This document shows, piece by piece, positions 53,030-64,000 of a stretch of 64,000 nucleotides of DNA. Numbering within the stretch: the stretch's first letter is position 1; the number at the start of each line of letters is the position of its first letter. The stretch spans positions 1,026,852-1,090,851 of the forward strand of contig JAJEKV010000015.1 of the NCBI GenBank assembly GCA_021234155.1. Direction: 5' to 3'. The notes beneath the pieces are model-generated. The model made no database searches. It was given only the letters and a program-made list of their open reading frames with translations, and was not told the DNA's origin. The position numbers were made by a program, and so were the translations under genes. The DNA comes from Isoetes taiwanensis. Its lineage: Eukaryota; Streptophyta; Lycopodiopsida; Isoetales; Isoetaceae.

Positions 53030-54969
53030 CTCTTGACTCTGCTGCCTCTATTTTTCAGCATTGTGACTCTTGTTGTTGGTTTTTAGTGGAGATGCCCAGA
53101 TGTGGCTTTCTTTCATTTGCATTCTCTCTCTTAGTTAGCTTGATGGTTTTGACAATTGAATTTATCTTCGTATAATGATAAGAAGATAAAGAAAATAAAC
53201 TAAGAAGGTAAAAGACAAATATAGCAAGAAGGATACTAAAAGAAAGAGTCCCAACAAGAAGAACATCGAGAAGAAGAACACCAGGGAAAACAATAGCAAC
53301 ATGAAGATAGATAGATAGATAGATAGATAGGTAGGTAGGTAGGTAAAAATTTTAATATCCATGAAGGCCAATTGGCCATGGAACCCAAACAACAGAAGGG
53401 ACATGAAAGCCCAAAATTGCAAAGAGCTAATAATAGAAATAGAAATAATGCTAGTAATAACATGATGCTACTTAAATCTTCTAGACTTAGTCAGTCCAAA
53501 GGTTGGAAGGCTTTTGGTCGACAAATGGGCCTCCCCTATAAACTACCCATTTTTTGTGTTGATGTGCTTCCATCACTGTGCGAGCTCGTACAATTAAATA
53601 GAGAAAGATCCTCTTTGGATTGAGAAGCTAGTGCCTTTAAGATGGTTGTTAGCTGAAGAATATGTAGGCGACCTAGCTCGTCTTGAAACTGAAGTAAAAG
53701 GTGGCGAAGACGATTTGGGTGCGCAACCCCCATCCTAACAACAGACACAATTCCAGTAGTAGGGACATGCATAATAATAGTAAAAAAATGCATAAATGCA
53801 TCTAAATATGTCTGACCCCCTCTCTGTCTCAGTGACCCTTAATGCACAAATTGATGGCTTAGTGTCAGGCACCGAGGCATCCTACAGTGATGGCTCCATT
53901 GTGCATGAAGACGATGTCTGGATATTGGTCTCAACATAGTGTGGTCTCTGGGGCTGCAACTCTGTCGCCTCAACATACAACTTTTCTTGGAACCGGAACT
54001 GGAACTCCAATGTTTGCATTGGGGCATTAATTATGCTCATACACAAGCCACTAGAGTCTGCAGCCAAGGCCTGGATTTAAAACAACAATTGTATCCATCT
54101 AGAAATAGATACAATCATAGATGAGGCCTTCATCCTTCCCCCAGAATGAATAGTTCTTACATGAACACGAAGTGTAGGCGACATCTAAAGCATCCTAGAA
54201 ATCCTGATGGTTTTTGAAAATAAAGTTATAAAACATTAATTAGAGAAATTTTATTCTCTCATTTGATAAGAAAATAGGTTGTGTCATCGCCTAGAAAGAA
54301 AAAACTTGTCCACATCGACCAAAGTGCAACAAGTATATTTCAACGTACTGTCTGCTAGAAAAAATCTTACTTGTGAGACGCTTATCCTTATGGTGAAGGA
54401 ATATCAACTTATGCGTCATTAATGTCAAGATTGCACCAAGAAAGGGAGGGAAGGGGATGCACACCGATATTTGAGAGTGCAAGCTCCCAAAACTAAGGCA
54501 AAATTGAATTGTATTGAAACGCATGTGAGAATACAAGATATACAATGGGCGGGCAATATTAATTGCTCTTGTTACCAACCAGTCCTAATTATGTCGTAGC
54601 TAATTATGACAAGTGGTGGGCCGCTGCTAGACTCTGATAAAGTGCTTAGCCAGCACTTATGTGCTGAGTGTTTTAAGTGCTAAGTGCTGATACACCACTT
54701 CTAGCGGCAAGATGGTGATCTCGATATCATATATCTCGACACTCCTCCTCGATGAGAGGTCACCTTCTTTCCAGAGGATTTGAATTTGATCACATGCATT
54801 TTGCATGGTGATACTCTAGTATTGTATCTCCAAAAGGCAACCACCAAAATTCTTTCATCATAAAAAGGTTTGTCGCACTTGGATTTGTTTTCGAACATGG
54901 ACCAAGGCTCATCATTTAGCTTTTGTTGTTAATCTTCTTCTCACAAAATTTGTAATAAACCTAATAATT
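53030..54969. other. Non-coding stretch with a tetranucleotide microsatellite
   Basis: No gene is recognisable. It contains the (GATA)n/(GGTA)n tract and, near 54636-54690, several AGTGCTTAGC/CAGCACTTA-like units that could form a hairpin. The 3' end of the DIRS-like element should be in the first part but is not marked by a visible repeat. Confidence 0.4.
53307..53345. repeat. (GATA)n-(GGTA)n microsatellite
   Basis: About six GATA units run directly into four GGTA units. Confidence 0.95.
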
Positions 54970-54973
54970 TGCC

Positions 54974-55168
54974 CATCGCGGTGGTGGTTTAGTGGTAAGG
55001 CTTTGGGTTGGGGTGACCCCCACCAGGGTTCAAAACCCACTAGATGGTGTGGTAAGGCCTTGGGTTGGGGTGACCCCCACCAGGGTTCAAAACCCAGTAG
55101 CTACCATCGGGTGAGAGACGTGGGTGGGTGCAAGTCCCACCAACCTTGCCTTCAAAAAAAAAAAAAAC
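54974..55168 (+). mobile_element. tRNA-derived SINE with duplicated promoter segment and poly(A) tail
   Basis: The sequence starts GCCCATCGCGGTGGTGGTTT, where TGGTTTAGTGG is a good A box. GGGTTCAAAACCC, about 40 bases on, is a B box. The segment GGTAAGGCTTTGGGTTGGGG through the B box is then repeated (GGTAAGGCCTTGGGTTGGGG... GGGTTCAAAACCC), so the head has two B boxes. A body (GAGAGACGTGGGTGGGTGCA) leads to TTGCCTTC and 14 A's. This is the pattern of plant SINEs moved by LINE machinery. No clear target duplication. Confidence 0.75.
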
Positions 55169-55960
<792 letters not shown>

Positions 55961-55989
55961 AGAGGTGCTAAGGCATAAGGCATCGCCGC

Positions 55990-56575
55990 AGAGTATTTGG
56001 ATTGGGCTGAATGGTAGGACAAGCAAAATATATGTTGCTGGCTGTTATTTTCCGCCCAGGGATTCACCGGTGTATGATAAGGGGGATCTTGATAGGGATG
56101 ACCCATTTTTCCACTTAGAGCAGGATATTCTGGCATTGAGTAGAACAGGGGAAGTCTTGCTATTGGGGGATTTTAATGGGCGCACTGGTAATAACCAAGC
56201 AGCATTGGTAAGTCCAGATGGGAATGAGGAGTGGTTGGAGATGATGGATAATGGCGAGCTTGAGAAAACTGGGTGGAATAGGATATCTGATGACTTGGTG
56301 AAATGGCCAACTCCGCAAGGCCGGCATGTTCTACATATGTGTAGTGGTTTTGACATGGTAATCTTCAACGGAACAACAAGATATCCGGGATCGGGTAAAT
56401 GCACCTGTAAAAATGCAAGCGTGGTAGACTATGTCATTGCTAAACCTTCCTTTGGGGAACATATTGTTAGCATATCCATTGGGGATGAGAATGAAAACTC
56501 GGACCATGTACCGGTATTTCTTGAAATAAGAGTGCAATTGCATGGCGTGCAGCGGGTTGATATGACATAAAAACA
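55990..56575 (+). pseudogene. LINE-2 endonuclease, C-terminal half
   Basis: The APE-type endonuclease is represented from the middle strand on: GCYFPPRDSPVYD, LLLGDFNGRTGNN (catalytic Asp and Asn), SVVDYVIAKPS and ENSDHVPVFLEI (catalytic Asp-His), ending at a stop at 56570 just after the domain. The N-terminal catalytic residues (N and E) are lost by 5' truncation. The open frame upstream to 55602 reads through the CT tract and does not belong to the protein. This domain would nick target DNA to prime reverse transcription. Confidence 0.88.
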
Positions 56576-56579
56576 ACAG

Positions 56580-59031
56580 ATACATCTGAGATATGATAAG
56601 GCGGAGAAATACAGTGATATATGCGAGGAGAAAGTTAAGGCTCTTGTATGGCCGAACTCCTTACAGGAGATGATGTGTTGACTAATATTTTGCTTCAATC
56701 AGCGGACAGTTGTTTTGTCTCTTATCGCCAAAGGATGGGATTGCCTTGCAATGGCTGGTTTGACTTGGAATGCAAGCGACAGCGGGAAAGATTCAAATCA
56801 TCACATGGAGCAGCTAAGGCACAGGAAAGGAAAGAGTACATTAAGCTGATAAAAAATAAAAAGAGAGTGTATTTGTACAGGAAACAAGAGAAGATGGTAA
56901 AAGAGTTGCTGGTGGACCCAAAAAAATTCTGGAAGCGACTCAAACCGTTGAAATATGCGGACAATGAATTGCGAGTAGAGCTGCTTATGGCGCATGTGCG
57001 CAAGCTTTATGATGTGCCCGGGGGCAAAAAGATGGCAGATGACACGGATACTATAACAGATATGTTGGCATTCACTGTAGAGGATGTACGGGTGGGGGGC
57101 TCAAGAGACTTGCTAATGGCAAAGCGGCTGATACTTGCGGCCTCGTGGCGGAATTGCTTAAATGGGCGGGGGAGGCAGTTGAAAATAAGTTGGCAGATAT
57201 GTTTAACTTAGCTTTGACAGGTGGCTTCCCTGTGTCGTGGCAAGTTAACAGGGTTGTACCATTGCACAAGTCAGGGGATAAAAAAGATCCGAGCAACTAT
57301 CGCACTATCATGGTGGGCAGCCTATATGCAAAACTGTTTGCATCTATTCTGGAGAGCAAGGTAAGTATGTGGGCAGAAAACCATAATGTCAGGGCGGTGG
57401 GGCAGGCAGGTTTTAGGCCCAAGAAGTCCACGACCGATCATTTGGTTACTCTTAGGGCCATGATGGACTCAGTAGTGGGGAAAAGGAAACCGTTGTATGC
57501 TACATTTGTGGATTTTAGCAAGGCTTTCGATATGGTGAATAGAGAAAATCTGGGACATAGGATGGTAGATCTTGGCATCCCGAAGGAGCTCATGCATGCG
57601 GTAAGGGTACTCTATGATAAGGTACTTGTGCAATTGTCATTTCCTTTTGTGGAATTTTGCGATGAGGTAGTAGAGAGCAATATGGGTGTGAAGCAGGGGT
57701 GCCCCTTATCACCTACTCTATTTGGGTTATTCATAGACCAATTGGAAGAATGGATAGGAGCACATGGGGGAGATGGCACACCTCTGTATGGACATGTTCT
57801 CAGGCTCTTACTGTATGCTGATGATATTGTTTTGCTATCCCGGAGCATACAAGGGATGCAAAGACATTTAGATGCATTGGCGACATTCTGCAGTAATCAG
57901 GGTATAGTGAACTTGGATAAGACCAAAGTGGTGGTATTTGGGGCAAGTAAGACCGATCACATTCAGCTAGATTATATGGGCAAACACGTGGAGGTGGTAG
58001 ACAACTACAAATATCTGGGGGTGAACGTAGATAAGAGCCCCACCTGGAACCAAGCAGTTGAGCATAGAGTGAATGCGGGCTTAAAGGCACTATATGCTAT
58101 GCAAAAAAAGTGTGTGCACGCTGAGGTATGGAATTTTGAGATGAAGCGCATGCTATACAAAGTATTGGTGCAAATTGTTGTGCTATACGGGTGTGAAGTC
58201 TGGGGGCCGGGCCTTGCTAATGATAGCTGGAAAAAAATAGAGAAGATACAAAAGAAATTTTTTCATACGGAGCTAGGCACCAAAATGCAAACACCATACG
58301 ATATGATGTTAGTGGAGTGTGGGATGATGCCACTTGAGGCTGAAGCGCTTTGCAGACTCTTACGCTACATGTGTAAGCTATATGAGTTGCCAAACAATAG
58401 TCTACCACGACTTGCTTTAGAGGAAACAAAAAGCAAGGGCTGGTTTGCAGACATTGAGAGATGGCTTATAAAATGGGGAATGAGTATCCATGATTTAGAA
58501 GTACATAAGGAAAATATAGAGGAATGGGTCAGGGATAGCTTTCGACATAAGTCATGGAGTGTACCAGTAGTGAAGAAAGAGTATTACAGATTACATGTGA
58601 ATCCTTCCATGCAGGCAGCGCGTTATCTTGGGGAGCCCATATCAGTAAAATATAGACAAGCGATTGCCAGGATCCGATTGAGCTCTCATCACCTGGGGGT
58701 AGAGATTGGGAGATGGGCAAATATTGCACATGACATTAGGCATTGCAGGGTGTGTGATGGAGGGGTGGTAGAGGACGAGACTCACGTCTTGACTTCATGT
58801 CCAGCATATTCGAGTATCAGACTCAAGCATGGGGTCTTGGCTACTTCACTTGGTGATTTCTTCTCATATCCAGGATCATGTATTGGGGGGTGTATAGTTG
58901 ATATTCTTGGATGCAGAGAGGACCTATTGAAACAACGTGCAGTAGAGGAGATAGAGGTAGAGGAGCCCAGTGCATTATTCTCAGAGGATGCACTGGATGA
59001 TCTGTTTTATGATTTTGAAAGCAATGTGTAA
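56580..59031 (+). pseudogene. LINE-2 reverse transcriptase and C-terminal CCHC region
   Basis: The linker between endonuclease and RT lies at 56580-57098 (LPCNGWFDLECKRQRERFK, KRVYLYRKQEKMVKELL, KKFWKRLKPLK); a stop at about 56570 and frameshifts near 56648 and 57098 break it. From 57100 on the frame is open for over 630 codons: LLKWAGEAVENKLADMF, NRVVPLHKSGDKKDPSNYRT, GQAGFRPKKSTTDHLVTLRA, FVDFSKAFDMVNRENL, GVKQGCPLSPTLFGLFIDQL and the active-site box YADDIVLL near 57814. The thumb and C-terminal region follow, with a zinc-finger-like C-x2-C-x7-E-x-H-x4-C (CRVCDGGVVEDETHVLTSC). The listed Met at 57145 is internal. Confidence 0.9.
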
Positions 59032-59032
59032 A

Positions 59033-59062
59033 CGTCTCATAGACCTGGCGGTCTCGAAGACG
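59033..59062 (+). other. 3'-terminal LINE hairpin (LINE-2)
   Basis: Outer stem CGTCT (59033-59037) with AGACG (59058-59062), inner stem AGACC (59041-59045) with GGTCT (59050-59054), loop TGGC. It starts right after the ORF2 stop and 18 bases before the pentamer tail. It corresponds in place and shape to the LINE-1 hairpin. Confidence 0.65.
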
Positions 59063-59080
59063 AGATAATAAATTTCATTT

Positions 59081-59754
<674 letters not shown>

Positions 59755-60791
59755 ATGCCCAAAAACTCTAAAAAACCTAAAAAAACTGATGGTGGGTCGG
59801 ATTCTGAGTCAGCAAGCTCGGAATCAGGGGGATATGACGGATCCATTGGATTGAAGGTGGCTGGTGCAGACCCATCTCAACTGCAGGTTCCGGAAGGAGC
59901 AATTTTGGATGGGATACTTGGTGGAGCAGTCCAAAACAACGTGCTTGGAAAAGCAGAGATGCAATTGAAGAAACTTGATGCAAAACATGATGCTTTGGAC
60001 GGAATATCAGCTGAGTATGAAGTTGGGTCTGTAGCTGCAACAGGGGAGCTTAGTAAGATTGCCGGAGGAGTTACAAAGGAGGATTTGTTCTTTGCGAGTG
60101 GGCATATGAGACAAGCAATGGACCAAGCAATGTCGTCAATGAAATCAGCCATGGAATCTTCAGTCCAAGGTATGGTAAATGATCTTAAGTCTTTCCTTCT
60201 TGCTCAAGTTCAGCATGAAATTGATAATTGCAAGAATAAAATGCTGCAAGAAGTAGCAGAATTTAAGAGGGAAATGAGAGAGGAATTTGAGATGTTTAAG
60301 CAGGGATTTCCCTCTACTGTAGAGCAGACCAGCGATGTTTGTGGAGAAGATCATAGCAATGATATGATACAGGTGAAAAGTCAGCTTGCAGCATATATTG
60401 AAGAGCAGGAAAGGAAAGAAAAAGCCCTGAATCTTAGAGTCATAGGGCTGTCGGAGGAAGCCGAAGAGAAACCACTGAAGCAATGATGTCCTTTTGCAGA
60501 CACGAGCTCCAAATAATTGATGCTGGTATTATGGAAGCATTCCGGGTTGGGAAGCCTAATAACAGGGACAGACATATCATAGTAAAGTTTCGCTCAAGAG
60601 AAGATAAGATCAATGTGCTAAAGAAGAAGTCCTTGTTGAAAGGGAAAAAGATATGGATAAATGACGATCTTACTAAGATCCAGTTGCAAGAGTATAAAGA
60701 GCAGGTGCAGGTATTTCGGGAAGCCAAGCAAAATGGCAAAAAGGTTTTTTGGCGTCGTGGGAAGGTGGTAATTGAAGAGGAAGCTGCATAG
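59755..60791 (+). pseudogene. LINE-3 ORF1 (Gag-like RNA-binding protein), one frameshift
   Basis: ORF1 starts at 59755 with MPKNSKKPKKTDGGSD (basic, Ser-rich N-terminus). About residues 110-185 form a helical coiled coil (MRQAMDQAMSSMKSAMESS, CKNKMLQEVAEFKREMREEF). The RRM-like start ALNLRVIGLSEE is then cut by a one-base shift near 60468. In the next frame TTEAMMSFCRHEL, AFRVGKPNNRDRHIIVKFRS and KIWINDDLTKIQLQEYKEQ complete the domain to 60791. This middle/C-terminal region resembles LINE ORF1 RRM plus C-terminal domains that coat RNA and act as chaperone. The four-base ATGA overlap of the two frames at 60483 follows from the shift and is not evidence of coupling. Confidence 0.8.
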
Positions 60792-60812
60792 GAATTCGAC
60801 ACCACCAGGGTT

Positions 60813-61590
60813 ATGTGTTGGAATATAAACAGTTTAAATGTGACCAAAGTAAATATGATGGGAGATATGCTGGAACAAGCAGATTTAATCTTTTTTTTAG
60901 AGACGTGTGAGAATGAAGAGCGCGGTGCTGTAGATATTGCAGGTTTTGATCTGATACATTCTGTGTGGAATTATAAACACTGGAGATTGAAGGGTCATGG
61001 TGGCATTGCATGTTATGTGAGGCAGAAAATGAAGCATTTGGTAAGGCTAGTACAAGGACATGGATCTAAACAGCATATATGGGTTGAGATATCTGGGCAT
61101 AAAGGAAGGATCTTTATAGCAGGATGCTATTTTCCTCCACGTGAATCCCCAGTTTATAATGGTGGAGTGCTAGACAGGGATGATCCCTTTTTTGATTTGG
61201 AGCAAGACGTTCTTAAATTATTGTCTCAGGGGGAAACACTCCTTATGGGAGACTTTAATGGGCGTATTGGGAGTAGGCAGGCAGCAATTGCAAGTACAGA
61301 CGGAGAACCTATATGGATGGAAATGATCGATGCAAACGAGCTAATGCAAAGTGGGTGGAATAGAGTTTCTGCAGATGGAATAAGGTGGCCTACTCCTCAA
61401 GGTAATCATCTCCTCAGCATGTGTACAGGATTAGACATGGTAATATATAATGGTGTTCATAAGTACCCAAATACAGGGAAGCTCACATGTAGAGGATCCA
61501 GTGTGGTTGATCTAGTAATAGCAGATTGTAAATTTTGTGATTGGGGATGAGAGACTTGAATCGGATCATGTGCCCATTTTCATCTCTTTA
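60813..61590 (+). pseudogene. LINE-3 ORF2: APE-type endonuclease
   Basis: The frame opens MCWNINSLN (catalytic Asn), then LIFFLETCENEE (Glu), HGGIACYVRQK, FIAGCYFPPRESP, LLMGDFNGRIGSR (Asp, Asn) and SSVVDLVIAD, ending at 61550. The closing ESDHVPIFISL, with the catalytic His, is read in the next frame from about 61555, so one frameshift near 61545 separates it. All usual catalytic residues are present. The enzyme nicks the chromosomal target; its preference may be (CT)n DNA, judging from the insertion site. Confidence 0.87.
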
Positions 61591-64000
61591 CGAGTTAGCA
61601 AATATGAGATTGTTAAGAAAGTTGCTAATGATGGCCCAAAAAAAATTTGTCATGCGCTTTCATAAGGCTGATAAATATGAATCCCTATGTGAAGTGGAAG
61701 CAGCGAGAATAGATTGGCCTAATAAGGCCGAGGACATTAGTGCATTGCTTAGTACTATGGTACTGGATGCTGCTAAGAAATGCTACGTATCCCATAGAAA
61801 GTTGAAAGGCCTGCCATGTAATAGCTGGTTTGATGAGGAATGTAAGATGAAAAGACAGGAATTTAAAACAGCAAAGGGGGATGAAAAGAAGTTGATTAAG
61901 AGAGAGTATATGAAGATGGTGAAATCAAAGAAGAAGAAATTTCTATATGAAAGGCACTTGCAAATGATGGGTGAGCTGCTTAAGGAGCCCAAGAGATTCT
62001 GGAATCGAATCAAACCGAAATTAAAACACTCGGCGGTGTTAGGGAAGGAAGAATTACTAGATTATATATCTAGATTGTATCACATCCCAGGCATAGAGGA
62101 CAATGTGTCAGTGCAATATATAACTGATAGGGGATGGGAGTTCACGTTGGAGGATGTAGAAGAAGGTTTGCAAACATTAGCAAATGGGAAAGCTGCAGAT
62201 ACATTAGGATTAGTAGCAGAGATGTTTAAATGGGCAGGCCCGAAAACTCATGAGATTCTTTGGAAATTAATGAATGCAGTCTTGAGAGAGGGCTTTCCGC
62301 ACAGTTGGCAAGTGAACAGAGTTATTCCCTTGCACAAACTAGGGGATGAAAAAGATCCAAACAATTACAGAATGATAATGATTAGCAATTTGTATGCCAA
62401 ACTATATGCCACCATGGTAAACAGGAAGATTAGTGGATGGGCTGAAGAGAACAATGCTAGGGCAGTGGGGCAAGCAGGTTTCAGGCCTAAAAGATCAACG
62501 ACAGATCATTTGATCACTTTGCGTGCTCTGATAGACTCAGTCATAGGAACTAGAAAACCATTATATGCACTTTTTGTGGATTTTACAAAAGCATTTGACA
62601 CTGTACATAGGGGGAATCTTTGGGAGTGGATGGAGATGCTTGGGATACCTGAGGAATTGAGAAATGCTGTCAAGATGCTATATGAAAAGGTATTGGTAAA
62701 GCTTTCATTTCCTTACTATGGTGTAGGTTCAGAAGAGGTGAGCAGTAATATGGGGGTCAAACAGGGCTGCCCTATGTCCCCTACTTTGTTTGGACTGTTT
62801 ATAGACCAGCTTGAAGATTGGGTGAAACAACTTGGAGGAGATGGTATGGTCATGGGAGGCTATGTGTTGCACATGTTGTTGTACGCAGATGATATAGTTA
62901 TTTTATCCGTCAGTGGCAGGTATGCAGAAGCATTTAGATGCTTTGTCTCTCTTCTGTGACAATAAGGGCATGAAGGTGAATTTGACTAAAACTAAATTGA
63001 TTGTTTTTGGGGCACTTAAAGTTGGACATCTTAAATTTTTATATAAAGGAGAACAGGTTGATATTGTAGACTCATATAAATATTTGGGGATTCAAGTGGA
63101 TAAAACTCCAAGTTGGAATCAGGCTGTAGATCAGAGGTTAAGTGGTGGGTTGAAGGCTTTATATAGTATGCAACGCAGAAGTGCAAATGCTGATATTTGG
63201 AATTTTGAACTAAAGAAAATGCTATATAAAGTGCTTGTACAAACTGTTGTACTATATGGCTGCGAGATGTGGGCACCTGGGCTAGCAGAAGAAACCTGGA
63301 AAAAAGTTGAAAAGGTTCAGAAGAAATTTTTCAGAACAGAATTAGGGGTTAAGGCACAAACTCCATACGATATGATGTTGGCAGAATGTGGCATGATGCC
63401 TCTAGAGGCAGAGGCACTGTGCAGAACACTTGAATATGTTTGCAAGGTACAAATGGATATGCACGAAGAGAGCTTGCCTAGAATTGCCATGGATGCAACG
63501 AGGTCCAAGGGATGGTACTCTGATGTTCAAGCTTGGATGAAAAAATGGGGATTGGAATGTAATGATTTACATATCCAACGTGGTGATATTAGGGCCTGGG
63601 TACAGGAACACGTGATTATGAGATCGTGGCGTGTCCCAGAAGTGAAGAAAACATATTATAAACAGTGCATTAATCCTTCTCTTCAGCAGCCAGGATATTT
63701 GAGTGAAGGGATATCAGTGAAGTGTAGGCATGCAATTAGTAGACTAAGGCTCAGCTCACACAGATTAGGAGTGGAAGTGGGTAGATGGAGCAACATACCT
63801 CATGAGCTTAGGATGTGTAGGCTATGCGGTATGGGAGAAATTGAGGATGAGGCACATGTTCTTTTGCGCTGCCCACAGTATGCAGGTCTACGTCTTATAT
63901 ACCAAATTAACTGTAATGATTTGGTTGCATTTTTTGGTCTCTCGGGAAACATCACAGGTCATTTTATAATTGAAACGATGGAACACAGGAACAATGTGCT
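61560..64000 (+). pseudogene. LINE-3 ORF2: reverse transcriptase and C-terminal region (3' truncated by window)
   Basis: The frame 61541-62959 has the linker (LPCNSWFDEECKMKRQEFK), then LHKLGDEKDPNNYRMIM, GQAGFRPKRSTTDHLITLRA, FVDFTKAFDTVHRGNL, GVKQGCPMSPTLFGLFID and the active site YADDIVIL near 62886. Two frameshifts (about 62913 and 62950) follow. From 62951 a frame stays open to the window end: NLTKTKLIVFGA, SYKYLGIQVDKTPSWNQAV, MLYKVLVQTVVLYGCE, EKVQKKFFRTELGV, LRLSSHRLGVEVGRW and the finger CRLCGMGEIEDEAHVLLRC near 63811. With LINE-2 it gives a reliable family alignment. Confidence 0.9.

Noticed and set aside
54636-54690. Repeated AGTGCTTAGC/CAGCACTTA units as a regulatory hairpin
   Set aside because: Pairing is partial and several folds are equally likely; there is no context to support a function.
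54976-55045. Functional tRNA gene
   Set aside because: A and B boxes are present but the arms do not fold into a cloverleaf, the segment is duplicated, and a body and A-tail follow: it is a SINE.
60483-60486. ATGA overlap as translational coupling of two ORF1 cistrons
   Set aside because: The protein domain is continuous across the point in homologous LINEs, so a frameshift explains it better.

Overview
The window looks like nuclear DNA of a land plant with a large, repeat-rich genome. Evidence: Ty1/copia elements primed by a plant-type tRNA-Met site, a Ty3/gypsy element, CACTA-type termini, long (CT)n tracts, and a gene with consistent GT-AG introns. A DIRS-like tyrosine-recombinase retrotransposon and a Sola-like DNA transposon make a non-angiosperm (fern, lycophyte, bryophyte or gymnosperm) more likely than a flowering plant; this is inference. 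I see no intact ordinary host gene, no tRNA or rRNA gene and no CRISPR. Nearly everything recognisable is mobile DNA in nested layers.

Layout. 1-~1830: 5' end of a minus-strand copia element (gag, protease start, PBS, LTR start). 1933-2835 and 11578-12590: the two halves of one minus-strand DUF7869-like gene, split by a Ty3/gypsy insertion (2836-11577). That insertion holds part of an integrase, a 277-bp tandem duplication, a long intact extra ORF (ORF3) and two LTRs, one interrupted by a CACTA-like transposon (3127-5781). 12591-21770: mostly non-coding, with diverged direct repeats and two DUF8039-like remnants. 22050-23733 and 38002-40041: one decayed plus-strand copia element, interrupted by a second, minus-strand copia element (23734-38001). 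That insert has 636-bp LTRs, a TGGTT target duplication, PBS and PPT. It is itself interrupted by a 5'-truncated LINE tail (27521-28057), an unidentified 1.45-kb insert (about 28816-30262) and a 6.7-kb decayed LINE (31057-37775) inside one LTR.

40480-49810 is the most unusual unit: a 9.33-kb DNA transposon with 22-bp terminal inverted repeats and an AAAT target duplication. On the plus strand it carries a multi-exon gene region with coiled-coil, basic, Ulp1-like protease and FCP1-like phosphatase segments. On the minus strand it has a convergent DDE transposase-like gene. Clusters of GTACAT motifs lie near both ends and inside. 51310-53029 is a DIRS-like fragment: the end of an RNase H domain followed by a tyrosine recombinase with all catalytic residues. 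54974-55168 is a tRNA-derived SINE.

55708-64000 holds two related LINEs (LINE-2, 5'-truncated; LINE-3, with ORF1 and most of ORF2) in head-to-tail order, each starting directly at the end of a (CT)n tract. LINE-1 and LINE-2 end in pentanucleotide repeats, (TTCTA)n and (CATCT)n, preceded by the same short hairpin with a compensatory base change, which suggests a 3' structure recognised by their reverse transcriptase.
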